A stretch of DNA of 64,000 bases from Guyanagaster necrorhizus (GCF_019112545.1 NW_025064883.1:310001-374000), one strand, 5' to 3'. Counted from the stretch's first letter, positions 35,472 through 47,784 are shown. Numbers and translations are program-made. Notes: generated from the letters alone by a model not told the origin.

Positions 35472-36372
35472 TTATGCACCTACAGACTCTATCTCTGGCA
35501 TGTATCCCTCCCTAAGACTCCTCTCCAGCTTCCGAATCTCATCTATGCTTGAAGCTTTTGCAATGGCGGCCTTGACCTTCTCCGCATCCTCCTTGGACAT
35601 GAGTCGTCCAGCCTTAATTGTTGGTGCAGCCTGGCGGGGCTCGTCCATCATCAACGCAGCTTTGGTAGCCTGCGTGTTCGAAACCGTCGTCGAGATGGTG
35701 GTCGCAAGTGCTGTAGGCAAATTTTCTGCTGTCACGAACAAAGACTTGCCAGCTTTTCGCTCCTACGTATGCGTGAACAAGGCTGAATGGCTCGGACGGT
35801 TGAGACGCGCACCTTGTCTCGAATTCTCTGAAAATCCAAAACTCTTAGCCCAGGTATTCTCCAGGCAAGCCATTCGCGATACCATTTTTTTTCTCGCACG
35901 GGGTTACCGAGCAGGGAGAGATATTTGAGGTTTTTTAGTTCCTTGAGCGGCTCAAGGTCACCCAGTTCGGCAATGTTGTTGTTTGTGAGTACGAGGGTCG
36001 TCAAATGAGGAATAGATAAGTGGATAGAGGGCGAAATGGCGGCCACTCTGTTGTTGGACATAAGGAGTGTGTGCAGGCGCTTGAGCAGAGGAAAGTTGCC
36101 CAGAGTGACGACGGAGTTGTCTGTCATGTCGATAGCATCGTGCTGGTCCTACATACGGTCTTACATGGTGAAAGAGGCGAACAAAAGTCTAACGACACGT
36201 ACCCGCGTTATACCCAGATTTTCAATGGCTGGAATTTTATATCCTGTACAGAGAGCTGAGCAGGAAAAGAGAGGGCATAGAAGAGGGCCGTACCACGTAG
36301 GTCGAGCTGACGTTCCTTGCAGGGATTCAGAGCCGACGATGCCTGGGCAAGGAGCTCGGGAGTTAGCTTCAT
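35472..36372 (-). CDS. LEA1: U2 snRNP component U2A' (LEA1), leucine-rich repeat protein
   Basis: It pairs with U2B'' and binds stem-loop IV of U2 snRNA. The start MKLTPELLAQASSALNPCKE is typical, followed by YKIPAIENLG after an intron and then DAIDMTDNSVVTLGNFPLL. LRR units read LHTLLMSNNRVAAI, LTTLVLTNNNIAELGDL and LKYLSLLGNPVREKKWYREW, and the LRR cap is IPGLRVLDFQRIRDKE-like. The C-terminal helix region (KEDAEKVKAAIAKASSIDEI) and the ending LREGYMPEIESVG are conserved in fungi. Three introns were inferred. The start is 88 bp from the divergent SAC1 start. Confidence 0.94.
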
Positions 36373-36460
36373 GGTGACGGAGAGCGAAAGAGGCAGGAAC
36401 GCGTCTGTTTGCCACGCTCGATTTGGATGCAAAAGGGGCTTGCCTCTTCTTTCCACCACC
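36373..36460. promoter_or_regulatory. Very short bidirectional promoter LEA1 / SAC1
   Basis: Only 88 bp lie between the two divergent start codons. The DNA has pyrimidine tracts (cctcttctttccaccacc) toward SAC1. No TATA box is visible. Transcription of the two genes is likely to share one nucleosome-free region. Confidence 0.55.
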
Positions 36461-39155
36461 ATGAAGGCCCTTCACCAGCGTCTGCAGCTGTCCGTTATTT
36501 TCTTCTTTTCTGTCTTCCTCCGTTCTGACTCTCTGCAGCTACCTTGAAGGCAGCGATGCCTACACTTTTCTGCCCATTGGAGAATCTGCGAACGTACAGT
36601 CGCTGACCATTGACCGTGCTACTGGAGAGATGTTACTCAATCGTGAGCTTTACATTGGTCATTGTGCACAATAGCTTGTCTCATGAGGTGTAGCACCGAA
36701 TACTGCTGTACCTCCTATGGCTCATCGGTCAGGCAAACCAATATATGGTATCTTGGGCTTGATAGCCTTGTCCATGTGTATGCGGTTTCTTTCACTGTCC
36801 TATGTTCTGGCTCACTTTGCATCAGCCGAGTATGTGGTTATCATCACAGGCCGGGAACCGCGCGGGCGAATCGCTGGTCAAGATGTTTACCGAGCAACCG
36901 ATTTCGACATGCTTCCACTGAACCCGAACATCACTGTCCAGCACCCGCCACATCCAGTTGAAGGACATCTGTTAGCTCTTCTACGATCTCATCTGTATGG
37001 CGGTGTATTTCTTTTCAGCTATGGCTGGGATTTGACGAGGAGGTTGCAACTTCAATGGGAGCGCCGAGAGCACGATACCAACAAGGCATTTTGGGAAGTG
37101 GTGCGTCTTTACATTGTTTATGGGGCTTTCTTCTCATTGAAAGACGACTCAGGCAGACGATAGATTTTTTTGGAATAGGTGCGTAATGTCTGTGTACACG
37201 GCGCAAGTGTCCTGAATGACGTATAGATTCCTTCAAACACGTCTCATAGACGCCAACGCCAAGCAAGACGTAAGTCTCTTCTTCATTACCTTTCCAGTCT
37301 TGTTAATAATCTGTGAACATCAGCTCAGTCCTTTCATCCTTCCAGTCCTATATGGATGTGAGTGACTTTCCTAGACGAGGGCCGCAGCTTAATTTCTCCC
37401 TAGCGTTTGACATTCGGCCTGCCTTCGTGCAGGGACGACACATGCAGCTCGCACTCATAAGTAGACGGTCCCGTTTTCGTGCGGGTACACGTTATTTCCG
37501 TCGCGGCGTCGATAATGAAGGGCACGTCGCCAATTTTAATGAGACGGAACAAATTCTCCTCGTTGAAGCCCCAGACTCTGCGACAATACCCCGTTCCGCT
37601 GATGAATTCGCTGCGCAACTCAGCTTTGTGCAAATTCGAGGTAGCGTGCCCGTGTTTTGGGCGGAGGTCAACACCCTGCGGTATAAACCCGACTTGCAAA
37701 TTATGGATTTAGAGGATACTGTAGGTTGATCGAGCTATGATGGACGTTCACTGATGGGATGCTCTGTGTAGCCCAAGGTTATGAAGATGCACCTGTTGGA
37801 ACAAATCTCTCTCTACGGAGACCAGACCCTGGTCAATCTCGTAAATCACAAGGGTCACGAGAAGCCTGTAAAAGAGGCTTATGAACGTTATGTCGCTCAG
37901 GTAATCTCAATCCCAGAACTGATGTGCACCTTTTAAAATGTTTTAGATCAATCTTCCTCAAGTTCGTTATGAATATTTTGATTTTCATAATGAGTGCAAG
38001 CATATGCGTTGGGACCGCATCAGTGTGCTCATTGAAAAGGTGGAAGATGACCTTGAGCGTCAATCGTCAGTGTATATACCTTTGGCTATGCTCCGCTTAA
38101 TAGATATGCTAGGTACTTCCACGTCAACGCAAGTGAAAGCCAGCCACAAAAACTTCAATCGGGTACTGTACGCACCAATTGTATGGACAATCTCGACCGG
38201 ACCAACGTCGTCCAAGCTGCATTAGCAAAATGGACGTTGAATCAACAGTTGATATCATTGGGAATCCTTTCTCCTGGTGGCTCTATCGATGAATACCCAG
38301 CGCTTAGTGCCGATTTCCGGGAGAGTGAGTTGTCACCCGTTCTTATCTTCGTATGTGGTTATCTAACTTGACACCAGTGTGGGCAGACCATGCTGATGCT
38401 ATCGCCAAGGCATATGGTGGATCGGGTGCACTGAAGTCTGATTTTACAAGGACAGCTCAACGAACTAAGAAGGGCGTGCTTGAAGATGGTGTCAAGTCTG
38501 TGGTCCGGTACCTCAAAAACAACTACTTTGACGGTGCCAGACAGGTAAGATAAGAGACATATAGCTGCATAGCGTTGACGGTCTCCTAGGACGCTTTTGA
38601 TTTAGTGACAGGGACATGGATTCCCAGAAAGAATCCCTCATCATCCTTATTTCTGGTCACCGATGCACGCCCTTTGATAACACGTTCTGTAAGTCGCTTG
38701 GTTTGACCATTTCTGTGCGTATCTCATCACTTTCCTTGACAGATGCCTGTGATTGCATCTTTCTCCGGTTTTATGATATGTGCAGGGTTAACATTGCCTC
38801 GAACTTCTGGTTTGCTCAGTACATCATGATAAAAAAATTTCTCACTAATCATCCCTTCTCAGAGTATTCGCTGTTCTATTATTTCCTGCTTTGGGTTACA
38901 TTGTTGACCGTGGCGGCCGCTTACATGATCGTTAACGGCATTGATTTCGTGTCGTGGCCAAAGTTGATGCCTCCCACCGACATTATTTACTATAATGGTC
39001 CTGGCTTCCGCTCAGCGCGCAGTGGTATGGGACTCAGTGGTGGCAAGGACATGAAGACCAGCTTGGGGAAAACCACGAAATGGTTGAATGGTGGGAGGAC
39101 ACGGAGAGGAACGGTGAGCTTGGAAGATGGGGAAATCAAGAAGCGGGTTGACTGA
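36461..39155 (+). CDS. SAC1: SAC1 phosphoinositide phosphatase
   Basis: This is an ER/Golgi membrane enzyme that removes phosphate mainly from PI4P, and it feeds on PI4P transferred at ER-plasma-membrane contacts. The start [20 protein letters not shown] is joined over a 48-bp intron. The SAC domain includes [45 protein letters not shown] and [18 protein letters not shown]. The catalytic motif CMDNLDRTN (Cx5R) lies at about 38182-38210. Two C-terminal hydrophobic segments, [16 protein letters not shown] and [20 protein letters not shown], form the membrane anchor, followed by a basic tail. About ten introns are present. The catalytic Cys and Arg are intact. Confidence 0.94.
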
Positions 39156-39359
39156 CGATAGATATCGTGTATTGTTTGGATTTTATTTACCGGTAGACTG
39201 GAAGGGACGGTGGGCGAGTAATACTATGTTGCTTTGCTGGTGATCTGAAAGGGTAGTCCTAATCGAGAAGGCTGATCATCACCGCCGCGGAGTTGCAAAT
39301 TTCTCGGTTGCAAATTTTCTCTTCGTAGCAGCTGCCATCTCTCTCTTTCACTCGCCACC

Positions 39360-40389
39360 ATGTCCAAAGGAACCAAACGCGCCTCGCCCGGTGCTACTGA
39401 AGAGAAGGAGAACCCCCTGCAAGGCATCGAGCTCAGCGAAGAAGATGCCCAAAAATTGAACGACATCCAAAAGGATACGCAGCGGATAGAGATCTGGGTC
39501 GGTGAGTCTGGCCTGCATGTCGTTCAGGTCTTCGTTTTCTCATTATTTCGATGCAGAACGTGAAACGGCAAAAAAACAGCTGCCTCTCTGGGAGAAACGT
39601 CGCGAGACTCTCAAGTCTATCCCAAAATTCTGGCCAGTGGCTTTGATGAACCACGTTGGATTCGGCATCCACGTCCAGCACAACTCGGACCAGCTTGCTC
39701 TCACTTATCTCGAGGACGTCTGGCTTACACGGGATACGAAGGAGCATCGTTCCTTCACTCTCGAATTCGTAAGTGCCCGTCTCCTACTGAGCCGTTGCCA
39801 AATAACTTGACCTGTTGTCTTGCAGTTCTTCAAGGAAAACCCTCACTTCACGGACAAGGTGCTCAAGAAGGAGTATAAATACATAACCCCCCCTGGCGCA
39901 GCGGATGAAAAGCCAGACGAAAATGGTATCACTGAGACCATGCTCGACTTTTCATGGGAACGTGACATTGAGCCATCGGTATGAGCGGTCTGCTTTGTGT
40001 TAGTCTTATGTATGCTTACTCGTGTTAGACGATGAAAATTAACTGGAAGGACCCTGCCAGAGCACTGACCAAGCTGTACCCTCGAGAGCCAGGCCCAGAG
40101 CCTGACGACGACCCCGTTGACCCGGGCAGTTTCTTCAACTTCTTCGAGCTCAAGTCGGATCCCTATGAAGTCAGTCCACCTTGGTAACTAAGCTGTTCCA
40201 ATACTCATCTCTGTCCTTCAGATCGGGCTTACAATTGCTAACGAGGTGTTTCCCGAAGCTGTCAACTACTTCTTGGACCAAGGCAATGACGACGACATCG
40301 ATTCAGACGACTCTGACGATGATTCAGACGATGATGATGATGCTGAGGAGATTGACCTCGAGAAGCCCCGTAAAAAACAGAAGGTGTAA
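39360..40389 (+). CDS. NAP-family histone chaperone, SET/Vps75-like
   Basis: This nuclear chaperone binds H3-H4 or H2A-H2B in chromatin assembly. The start MSKGTKRASPGATEEKEN precedes a dimerisation coiled coil (GIELSEEDAQKLNDIQKDTQ continuing into WVERETAKKQLPLWEKRRET after an intron). The earmuff domain follows with IPKFWPVALMNHVG, LEDVWLTRDTKEHRSF, FTDKVLKKEYKYI and TMKINWKDPARAL. Near the end come FFNFFELKSDPYEIG and a short acidic tail (DSDDSDDDSDDDDDAEE) before a basic KPRKKQKV, possibly a nuclear localisation signal. Four introns were inferred. The short tail and domain lengths favour the SET group over Nap1. Confidence 0.89.
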
Positions 40390-41464
40390 GGAGTTAGTGG
40401 TATAATGGTCCTATTATGGAGGCGGTAATTACTGACACTGATGAATACTACAGCCCATTGAAATTATAACTATGGGGGATGTTACCAGTGTTACCGGCAA
40501 CGGCCGTGCTGAATGGCAAAGGTCACTTGCAAATGCCTATTTTTTTCGACTAAAAAAGATATCTTTCTTTTTGACGGTCGTCGTCCGTGGTATTAGCCTT
40601 AATGATTGCGTTGAGCAGCCCATTCGGTTAGACCGAGGCGGGGAGCGCCATTTCCATTACGTTCCGCCAGTTCAGTCGCGGCCACGTCACTACCAGTGGT
40701 GCCGCAACTGTTGATCCTGACGGGTTTTCGTCGGCATCGCCTAAAGGCCTGGTGTCCCGGCTAGACTTCCAGAGCAGGTGTTCTCGTCACCGTGTCCTAC
40801 CTTGGCAAATGCCCTTGACTTTTGAATCCAAAGGCAATCAAGCCTTCACAAGAGCTTTCCATCAGACACGCTCCTCACTGATCCTTGTTTCTGAACTGAA
40901 GCACCAGCACTTGCTATTTTCTTGATATGATATGATATAGGATCTTCCTGGTGGAAATGGCTGGCAGGAGAGGGAATGGGAACATGCACAGGATTCATTA
41001 TTGACTTGTTATTCCCTGGATCCTAAGTCGGATATGACTTGAATGATAACCTGGAGGAGGCACTATCAATATTTCCTAAACATTATTTAAATAATACTGC
41101 CTTTCATCTATCTCCGGCTTCAAATCACAAGGCAGATCTAGAGACTGCATGATACAAGTCTGCACTAGAATGATAGTTACAAGCCGTACTAAAGGAACTC
41201 TCACAACCCAGTAAAAAGACATAAGGTAGTCCAAGGCTTACACAATAGAAACAAAAAGTAACAGTAAAGGGCAATATTGTCTAGAATGGTATGGTATAAG
41301 AGAAGGGTAAAAAGACGAGTAATGAGATATCCGAACACCAAAAGCAGCACATATAACAATTAAGAAATAAGAGAACGAGAGGAACAGAAGATAAGAGTAT
41401 AAGATAAAGCACACCGTTGATGAATGCAACCAATCTAAACCTAACATGCAATCCCTTGCAACCC
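40390..41464. other. Convergent intergenic region, nothing recognised
   Basis: These 1,075 bp lie between the 3' ends of the SET-like gene and the SRPK gene. The second half (41000-41460) is AT-rich and likely holds the kinase polyadenylation region. A small repeat tgatatgatatga occurs at about 40926-40938. Open frames here lack any family feature. It is the longest gene-free stretch outside the mobile elements. Confidence 0.4.
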
Positions 41465-44384
41465 TCACCAAGACCCAGCAACCTCATCACCCTCTACAAC
41501 ATCTAACCACCGATGGTCTATCATATCCCTGGCATGACTACGCTGCTTCATGTCAATGACAAGCATAGGCTCAAGGAAGTCACACAGGATCGTGGCGTCC
41601 TGATCTGTGTAAAGGTATTTCTCCACCATAACACGCTTTAATGGCCATGGTTTCAAAGACCTGATATATCGTAATGCACCTGATACCACCATTAATCTTT
41701 TGCAATGAAATTTGTAAGGCCTGAAAAACATACCTGTATGATCAAACAACTCACGACTATACTTGCCACCCATCTTCGCCTCCATCGAAAAATCGCCAAG
41801 GAGCTCAATAATTTGAGCCATATGATCGTCGTCTTTGGTAAACAACTCGCCTTGACCCTGGGGATCAAAGAGATATTCAGCCGTCAAAAGCTCAAACACC
41901 TGCATCTACAGTCAGTTTGCATAGTCAAAAAAGGTTAAGAAGACTGACCACACAAGCTACGCTCCATATATCAGCAGTAACATCCCAATCTTTCCGTCCA
42001 AAAATTGCCTCAGGTGCTCTATATTGCCGTGTCTGTATATCCTCCGTAAAGTGCTTCTTGGACGGTGTTGCATTTCCTAAATCCGCAATCTTTATTGATA
42101 ATGGCGGCAGAAGAGAAGCCTCTGCTGAGTGTACTGAAGGGATGTCCATAGGCTGAGGAGCCTGTGATGTTTCTATTCGAGGTAGTGGTGAAGGAATCTG
42201 AGTAGAAAGGGCCGTCGGAGAACTGGGTGTCGGGGGAGGCACAGCAGGAGAAGCCAGGGGCGTGATGTCTGTGAACGATATTGAGATAGGTGGAGGTGAT
42301 GATTTCTTTATTGATGGCGCATGATGAAAGTCAACAGATCGGGGCGGTATGGAAGATGAAGCAACTTTACTGCGACGTGGAGCAGTCTGGGAAAGAAGGG
42401 AGGGGCCAGAGGTTTTGTTGCCAACAGGCCAAAGTAAGGTTGAGGAGGAGTCACTGTCATGAGAAACAACAGCAGGGTACGGTAAATGAGTCGAAGATGC
42501 TCCCGAATCAGAAGAGACAAGAGATAGTTTACATTCGTCAGCATGTATCGTGCCAGTCGGTGAAGGTCGAGCAACGGTAGCTGTGTTGGAAGAACTACAG
42601 GACTTGGTGCTCAGTGCTCCCCAACTTGTGCTGTTTGGTGATGACAGATGGAAATATTCTCCTCGTTCCTCTTTCCCGTTCGCCATGACTGAAGTTGATA
42701 CAACAACAGCAGGAGCAGGAGATGACAGCCCGGGATCTTTCCAGGATCCAGAGACAGACAAGCCTGAATTCGGCCGTGAATGGCCGAGTCCAGACGCTAT
42801 TGATGATTTGTATGATGACAAGAACGAGCAAGACGCCTTCTCCTTCCATGAACCATACGTACCCAGTTTGTCTTTCCATGACGACAAAGGGATGTCGGCA
42901 GCATTTGTGGCATCCTTGTGCTCGCATGCCGCGATAGGGACACCATTAACAATGTCCTGACATTCACCATCGCTGTCTTCTGAAGGAGAAACGTCGACCT
43001 TGACACGATGTTTCTGTCCTAGAAGCCCAAGGGCAACAGCACCAATAGAATGTGACAAGGAAGTTGGGGGTGTACTGATAATACTGCAGGACACTGCATC
43101 AGTCGAACCCGAGGCAGAAGTTGATGCCATTGATGATGACGATGACGATGACGATGTAGATGGGGAATTAGGCAGAGGATTAGGCTTCTGGGAGGATACG
43201 GCGGTCGATTTGCTTCCGTCCGGATCATCAGGAGAATCGTTCGGTGGTACAGATGTGGATAGCCCACTAGGGACTTTCGGAGCGCTGTTCGTGAGACCAG
43301 CACCGTTGCGTAGATCAGCAGATCGTTGTGCCAGTGGTGACGGCCCGGCGAAACTTCCGTTGGCACTATTGAGGCCGCTCCCACTGCCACCTTGACAGCC
43401 ATTTAGTGCTCCAAAGCTCATGCTCAATCCATGGATGCCAACGCTCCTTGAGGGACTTGAGAGGGGCTGAGAGTCAAATATCTGAACGGAGCGACGAGTA
43501 GATCGTTGATTCCGTATAACAAGACCTGAGCGGATATTAGACGGTAGAGGGACACCGACCCGGCGGGAAGTCGGTGAAGGCGACTGTGATAACTCGGTGG
43601 AGATGTGGGTTTCAATGTCAGGAATGGAAATTACTACAGGGATATAAATCAGTTTTCGGTGACTCGGAGGTCAAGTTACTTACGAATATTCTCTGGTTTG
43701 ATGTCGGTGTGAACCAAGTCGCATTCGTCATGGAGATACTGGAGGCCGAGAAGAATTTGCCTGGTGATGACCTTGACGAGCGCGCGCGATACTCCGTGCT
43801 TCTTGTTACGTTCTATCAACGCCAAGAGGTTCTCACCAAGAGGCTCGAATACGATGCATATATGGGAGGCCTCTGGTCCTTGGTGGGAGAATGAGTCAAG
43901 AAAGGAGACAAGGTGCTGGCGGCCTGGATGGGTTGGTGAAAACGATGCGACCTGAGAAAGAAGTTTAATCTCGTCTCTCGCGGTTTCCGCATATCGTGCA
44001 GCAGACTTGACAACCTTGAGAGCAGAGTGACGTTGAAGGCTGAAAAGTAGAATGATGACAAAAGGGCGAACAAGAAAAAACACAGATACTTACTGGGCGT
44101 CTTTGACGAGCCATACAGTCGAGAAATGACCCCAGCTGCCGATTGCGCAAGATTAGGAAAGCTGTCAGGGAGTAGGTGTAAATAACGACGCACCCAAGTT
44201 TCCTTATGACCCTGTATCTATTATTCTTGAAAGTGTCGTTGAGCTTGACAGGTAGATATCCTCCTGCGTTGTAATCTGCTGGACTCTCCTCGTCCTTGCA
44301 CGGGGGCTCCTCCACGGGCAGGATTCTTGGGCCAACCGAAGTAACGACATATGAGTATTTGGCAGGAGACTGCTGTGGTGCCAT
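41465..44384 (-). CDS. SR-protein-specific kinase (SRPK/Sky1 type)
   Basis: This serine/threonine kinase phosphorylates RS-domain splicing and export factors. The start MAPQQSPAKYSYVVTSVG leads to the SRPK mark ADYNAGGYLPVKLNDTFKNN and the P-loop region YRVIRKLG joined to WGHFSTVWLVKDA. The ATP lysine is in HSALKVVKSA. The catalytic loop is LVHTDIKPENI, and the activation segment is IKIADLGNATPSKKHF then IQTRQYRAPEAIFG. Lobe C ends MIDHRWLDVVEG. A Ser/Pro-rich spacer of about 500 residues splits the kinase between HTDIKPEN and ADLGNA, as is usual for SRPKs (it includes runs of Ser at about 43110-43150). A second ATG at 44502 opens a non-similar leader; I chose 44384. Confidence 0.92.
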
Positions 44385-44772
44385 CCGCAAAACGCAGAGG
44401 GAAACCTGGAGAAACGAGGGACGAGAGGTTCAGTGAGATGGGTGGAGGAAGAGGTTGAGCGGTGGCGTATTCTCGGAACTGAAGGTCTCTGATTGGCGGC
44501 ATTTTCCGGTAAGCACTGCCACGGGAGTATCCTGCTTCCGGCAAAATAAAATAGATAAATTACAGTACTACTGGTATCATTTTGTAGAAGATATCCTGGT
44601 TGCAATCCCAGGTATTTTGAGCTCCCTGCTGGCTGGCAGAAAATGATATCGGGCGTTATCTTTGTAGTCGGTATCTTCTATCTCAGGGTAATCCTCGTGC
44701 CCGGTTTATCGCAGACCTAGCATATGGCCGTCATCATCCTAGGCCAGTGGCGGCGATGCCGAGGGGTGAAAA
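44385..44772. other. SRPK 5' region up to the inverted-repeat element
   Basis: These 388 bp are upstream of the kinase start, and an alternative upstream ATG (44502) falls inside them. The sequence near 44730-44765 (ggcggcgatgccgagg) partly resembles a piece inside the element's right end (about 45449-45465, tcggcatcgctcggcatc), a small coincidence worth noting. No gene was seen. Confidence 0.35.
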
Positions 44773-44818
44773 TGGGTGACTTCCCGCAGCATTTAGAAAC
44801 ACAGATTATTTTCTAAAT
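44773..44818 (+). repeat. Left terminal inverted repeat of the MITE-like element
   Basis: It begins GGGTGACTTCCCGC and ends TTTTCTAAATC. Within itself it also forms an imperfect hairpin, because ATTTAGAAA and TTTCTAAAT are inverse complements. Confidence 0.87.
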
Positions 44819-45467
44819 CCATCAAAGTCCCAATTTGAAATCATTTAGAATTTATATTTCTAAACCGTAAGCCAATTTAGGTCTGGAAACACAAACAGCG
44901 ATCGGTGAGGGTTAACTGAGGCCGAAACGAGAGACAAAGGCGAGATAGGTGTTACTTTCCTTTAATCCTGGACTTTATAGGCCTCGATAGACATCCGAAG
45001 TGGACTACCTTACAAGTTTGTTACTACCGTGAATTTCAGAAAGTTACCCGAGTCGGGTATGAAAAAGACAGTAGTTGGGATGGAAAAAAATGGCCGGTTC
45101 TCAAGAAAGTAGCTGGGAAGTAGCCTTATAGACACTTCACAGTATTTGTTAGGTCCACCAAAGATTCAATACAAGGATACAAGGCTAGCAGAGCAAAAAT
45201 GAGCTTTGGACTGAAGACAGGCGCGGCAGGACAGTGGTAGGTACATGAGAGGCGACGTGAGTGAAAGACGCCTCGGAAACTAACAGGTCCAAATAGAGAT
45301 CGAGATTGATGGAATTTCCAAATGCGGTTATCAAAGGTTTAGAAACATAATTTAGATTTAGAAGGGGGGGTCGGAGGGGTCGTCTAGACTAAAATCTAGA
45401 CGAGGGTGTTTCCCATCAAATTGTGGCGCTCATCCAATTTGTTATATCGGCATCGCTCGGCATCTCT

Positions 45468-45513
45468 GATTTAGAAAATAATCTATGTTTCTAAATGCTG
45501 CGGGAAGTCACCC
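45468..45513 (-). repeat. Right terminal inverted repeat of the MITE-like element
   Basis: It reads GATTTAGAAAATAATC at its inner end and GCGGGAAGTCACCC at its outer end on the plus strand. It is the inverse complement of the left repeat with one mismatch, and is followed by the AAT duplication. Confidence 0.87.
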
Positions 45514-45702
45514 AATGGTTACCATAATTGTTTAATATTACTGAATTCTTTTACAAATATGTAATCGTGCCTTGGACGCGACGAAAGAGTCGCGCACGTC
45601 GGAACCGTGTCGCCGGTCGTGACCACGTGCGTCAGCCGTAAGAGCAGTGCTGCTCGCTGCTTCTCTACTACGACTCGATAATCGACGGCCCTCTCTCTTG
45701 CA

Positions 45703-47784
45703 ATGTCGCCGACAACCAAGAGACCGGAAATGGCGCCCAAGCAGTTCATTGGTGCCGTTGAGGACCGCTGGGACATGTACAGGTGTGCATATCGTCCCGT
45801 TTGCCTTGACCCTCGCTCATTTCGCTCGTAGTGACCGTTCTGAGGACTACACCATTGGCTCTCCAATAGGATTTGGGGCATCCTCTATTGTCTACTCGGC
45901 ATCTTACAAGCCTCAAGGCTCTTCGTCTGCAATTCCGTGCGCCCTCAAAGTTCTGGATCTCGATTCACTTCCTCCCCATTCGCTATCGCTTTTGCAGCGG
46001 GAAACGACGCTGATGTCCCTGTCCAAGCATCCAAACGTTCTTCGTGTCCGTGGTTCATGGATGGATGGCCACAAGCTCTTTATCGCGTTGCGGCTCATGA
46101 ACAAAGGTAGTGCCGCCGACGTCATGCACTATGGCTGGCCTGCAGGCTTGGAGGAAGACGTCATACGTTGCATCCTTCGCCAGGCTCTCCTGGGTCTCAA
46201 GTACTCTTCCACCACTTATTGCCACCCTTAAGATCACTTACTCATCGTCTTAGCTATCTTCACGTCAATGGCTTCATTCATCGCGACATCAAGGCAGCAA
46301 ACCTATTAATCGACGACGACGGAACGGTCCTTCTAGGTGATCTCGGTGTCGCCGCAAACCTTGCGGAAGACTCTTCTCCCAGCACTTCCTTTCCTTCTTG
46401 GAAGTCAAAAACCGTCTCCGCATGCTACGTCGCCTCTTCGCCTCAGCAAAATGGTTCTCATGATAATCAAGGCAGTACGTCAGTACACAGTCCTTATGGC
46501 TCCACCAGACGTGTCGTGCTTGTCGAACCTACCGCAGCACACTCAAGACCAGAGATGGGAAAACGGAAATCTTTCGTTGGTACGGTAAGTGCATGATGTT
46601 TTTGGCTATATCTGCGCTACATGATTCACTAGCCATGTTGGATGGCGCCAGAGCTCATTCAGGGGAAAAACTATGACTCCTCTGCAGATATATGGAGTTT
46701 TGGTATCACCGCTCTTGAACTCACACAGGGCCGGCCGCCTAGATCTCGCGAGTCACCTCAAAAGGTATTGCTGAAAACGTGTGTGTATACTACTTCATTC
46801 TTTGGTATTCTCATTGTTGCGGGAGCATAGAATCCAAGAAGCATCTCCTACATTAGATAGAGATGGCGGAACGTACAAATACTCGCGTGCTTTTCAAGAA
46901 ATGGTGGAAAGCTGTCTGGTCAAAGACCCGTCGCACCGGTGTGTTTGTAAGCTACCAAGGCATTATTTATTCACTGGTTACCTTCTAGGCCAAATGCAGA
47001 ACAACTCCTTCAAACACAGTTTTTCAAGGGAGCGAAGAAGCCTTCTTACCTTATCGCCAATATTCTCAGTGGGTTTATCACCTCTGGTCGTTCAACATGT
47101 CGCTGATCATATACTTTTAGAGAATCTTCCACCTCTGGCCTATCGGCAAGAACGTCGAGTTGTTGCAAGTAACCAAACATTTCGTTCGATTGATTCTTGG
47201 GATTTTGCCACTACCATCCATTCTCCTGCAAGCGTTCAGCGTCGTCGTCTACTTGATGAGCAGGGAGACGATGTGGTGTTCGAAATGGAGATCGAGTGGG
47301 ACCGAGAAAGCGGGAGAAGAAGCGAAAACACGAGTCACCCTAGTGCGGTATCCTGGAACGAACCAGAACGGCCGGTGTCCGTAGAAGAAGAACCGGAACC
47401 TGAAACTGATTTGGTGCCATCTTCCGTATCTTCTTCACCCTCCGGATCGGAATTCCAAAGTACCAGCACCAGTACGTCTCCCGAGATTGATCTTTTCACG
47501 TCGCCGTCGTCTATTCATGAGGACGCGGAACCGAAGACTACTCAGCCAGTCAAAGAAATACCGACACCGAGTGGCCTCGTCGCTCGCATGCCGTCGGTGT
47601 CCGTGTCCGTCAAGGCCAAACCGGACATATCTGCTTCTCCGTCCCGAAGCGGGCTTTGGAAGAAGATGAAGTCAAATATAAGACGACCATCTTCGTATTA
47701 CAATGGCACAAAAACATCTAAAGGTTTGTCGTCGTGCCATGATTTCGTTTTCACGCTTCTATACCTTTATCAGGAAAATCTTAG
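45703..47784 (+). CDS. STE20-family protein kinase, FRAY/OSR1-SPAK type
   Basis: In animals this kinase class regulates ion transport and cytoskeleton under WNK; fungal roles are less clear. The start [20 protein letters not shown] joins, over an intron, [20 protein letters not shown] (P-loop). The ATP lysine is in [12 protein letters not shown]. The catalytic loop [15 protein letters not shown] and the DLG form of the DFG motif ([11 protein letters not shown]) match FRAY kinases. The activation loop ends [15 protein letters not shown] with the conserved Thr. The lobe end [24 protein letters not shown] and [14 protein letters not shown] are diagnostic. The C-terminal tail is acidic/Ser-rich and ends at SKGKS after a last intron. 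Around 46380-46560 the activation segment carries an unusual Ser-rich insert. Confidence 0.92.

Larger units (their letters stand above)
44773..45513. mobile_element. MITE-like non-autonomous DNA transposon with 46-bp terminal inverted repeats
   Basis: The left end at 44773-44818 (GGGTGACTTCCCGCAGCATT, then TAGAAACACAGATTATTTTC and TAAATC) is repeated in inverted form at 45468-45513 with one visible difference (CACAG against CATAG). The element is flanked by the 3-bp direct repeat AAT at 44770-44772 and 45514-45516. No open frame of use lies inside. Internal TTTAGAAA-type words recur in both orientations beneath the ends (about 44844-44865 and 45340-45360). A hairpin of tcgtctaga and tctagacga lies at about 45381-45402. 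A 3-bp duplication fits PIF/Harbinger-like or CACTA-like families, but the family is not settled. Confidence 0.85.

Noticed and set aside
35434..36259. Plus-strand frames over 35.4-36.3 kb
   Set aside because: They lie opposite the leucine-rich repeats of LEA1, whose spliced product is clear.
42550..43395. Long plus-strand open frames with Asp-rich runs opposite the SRPK gene
   Set aside because: They are the antisense of the Ser-rich spacer of the kinase; repeats of Ser codons read as Asp on the other strand, and no family motif or splice logic supports a gene.
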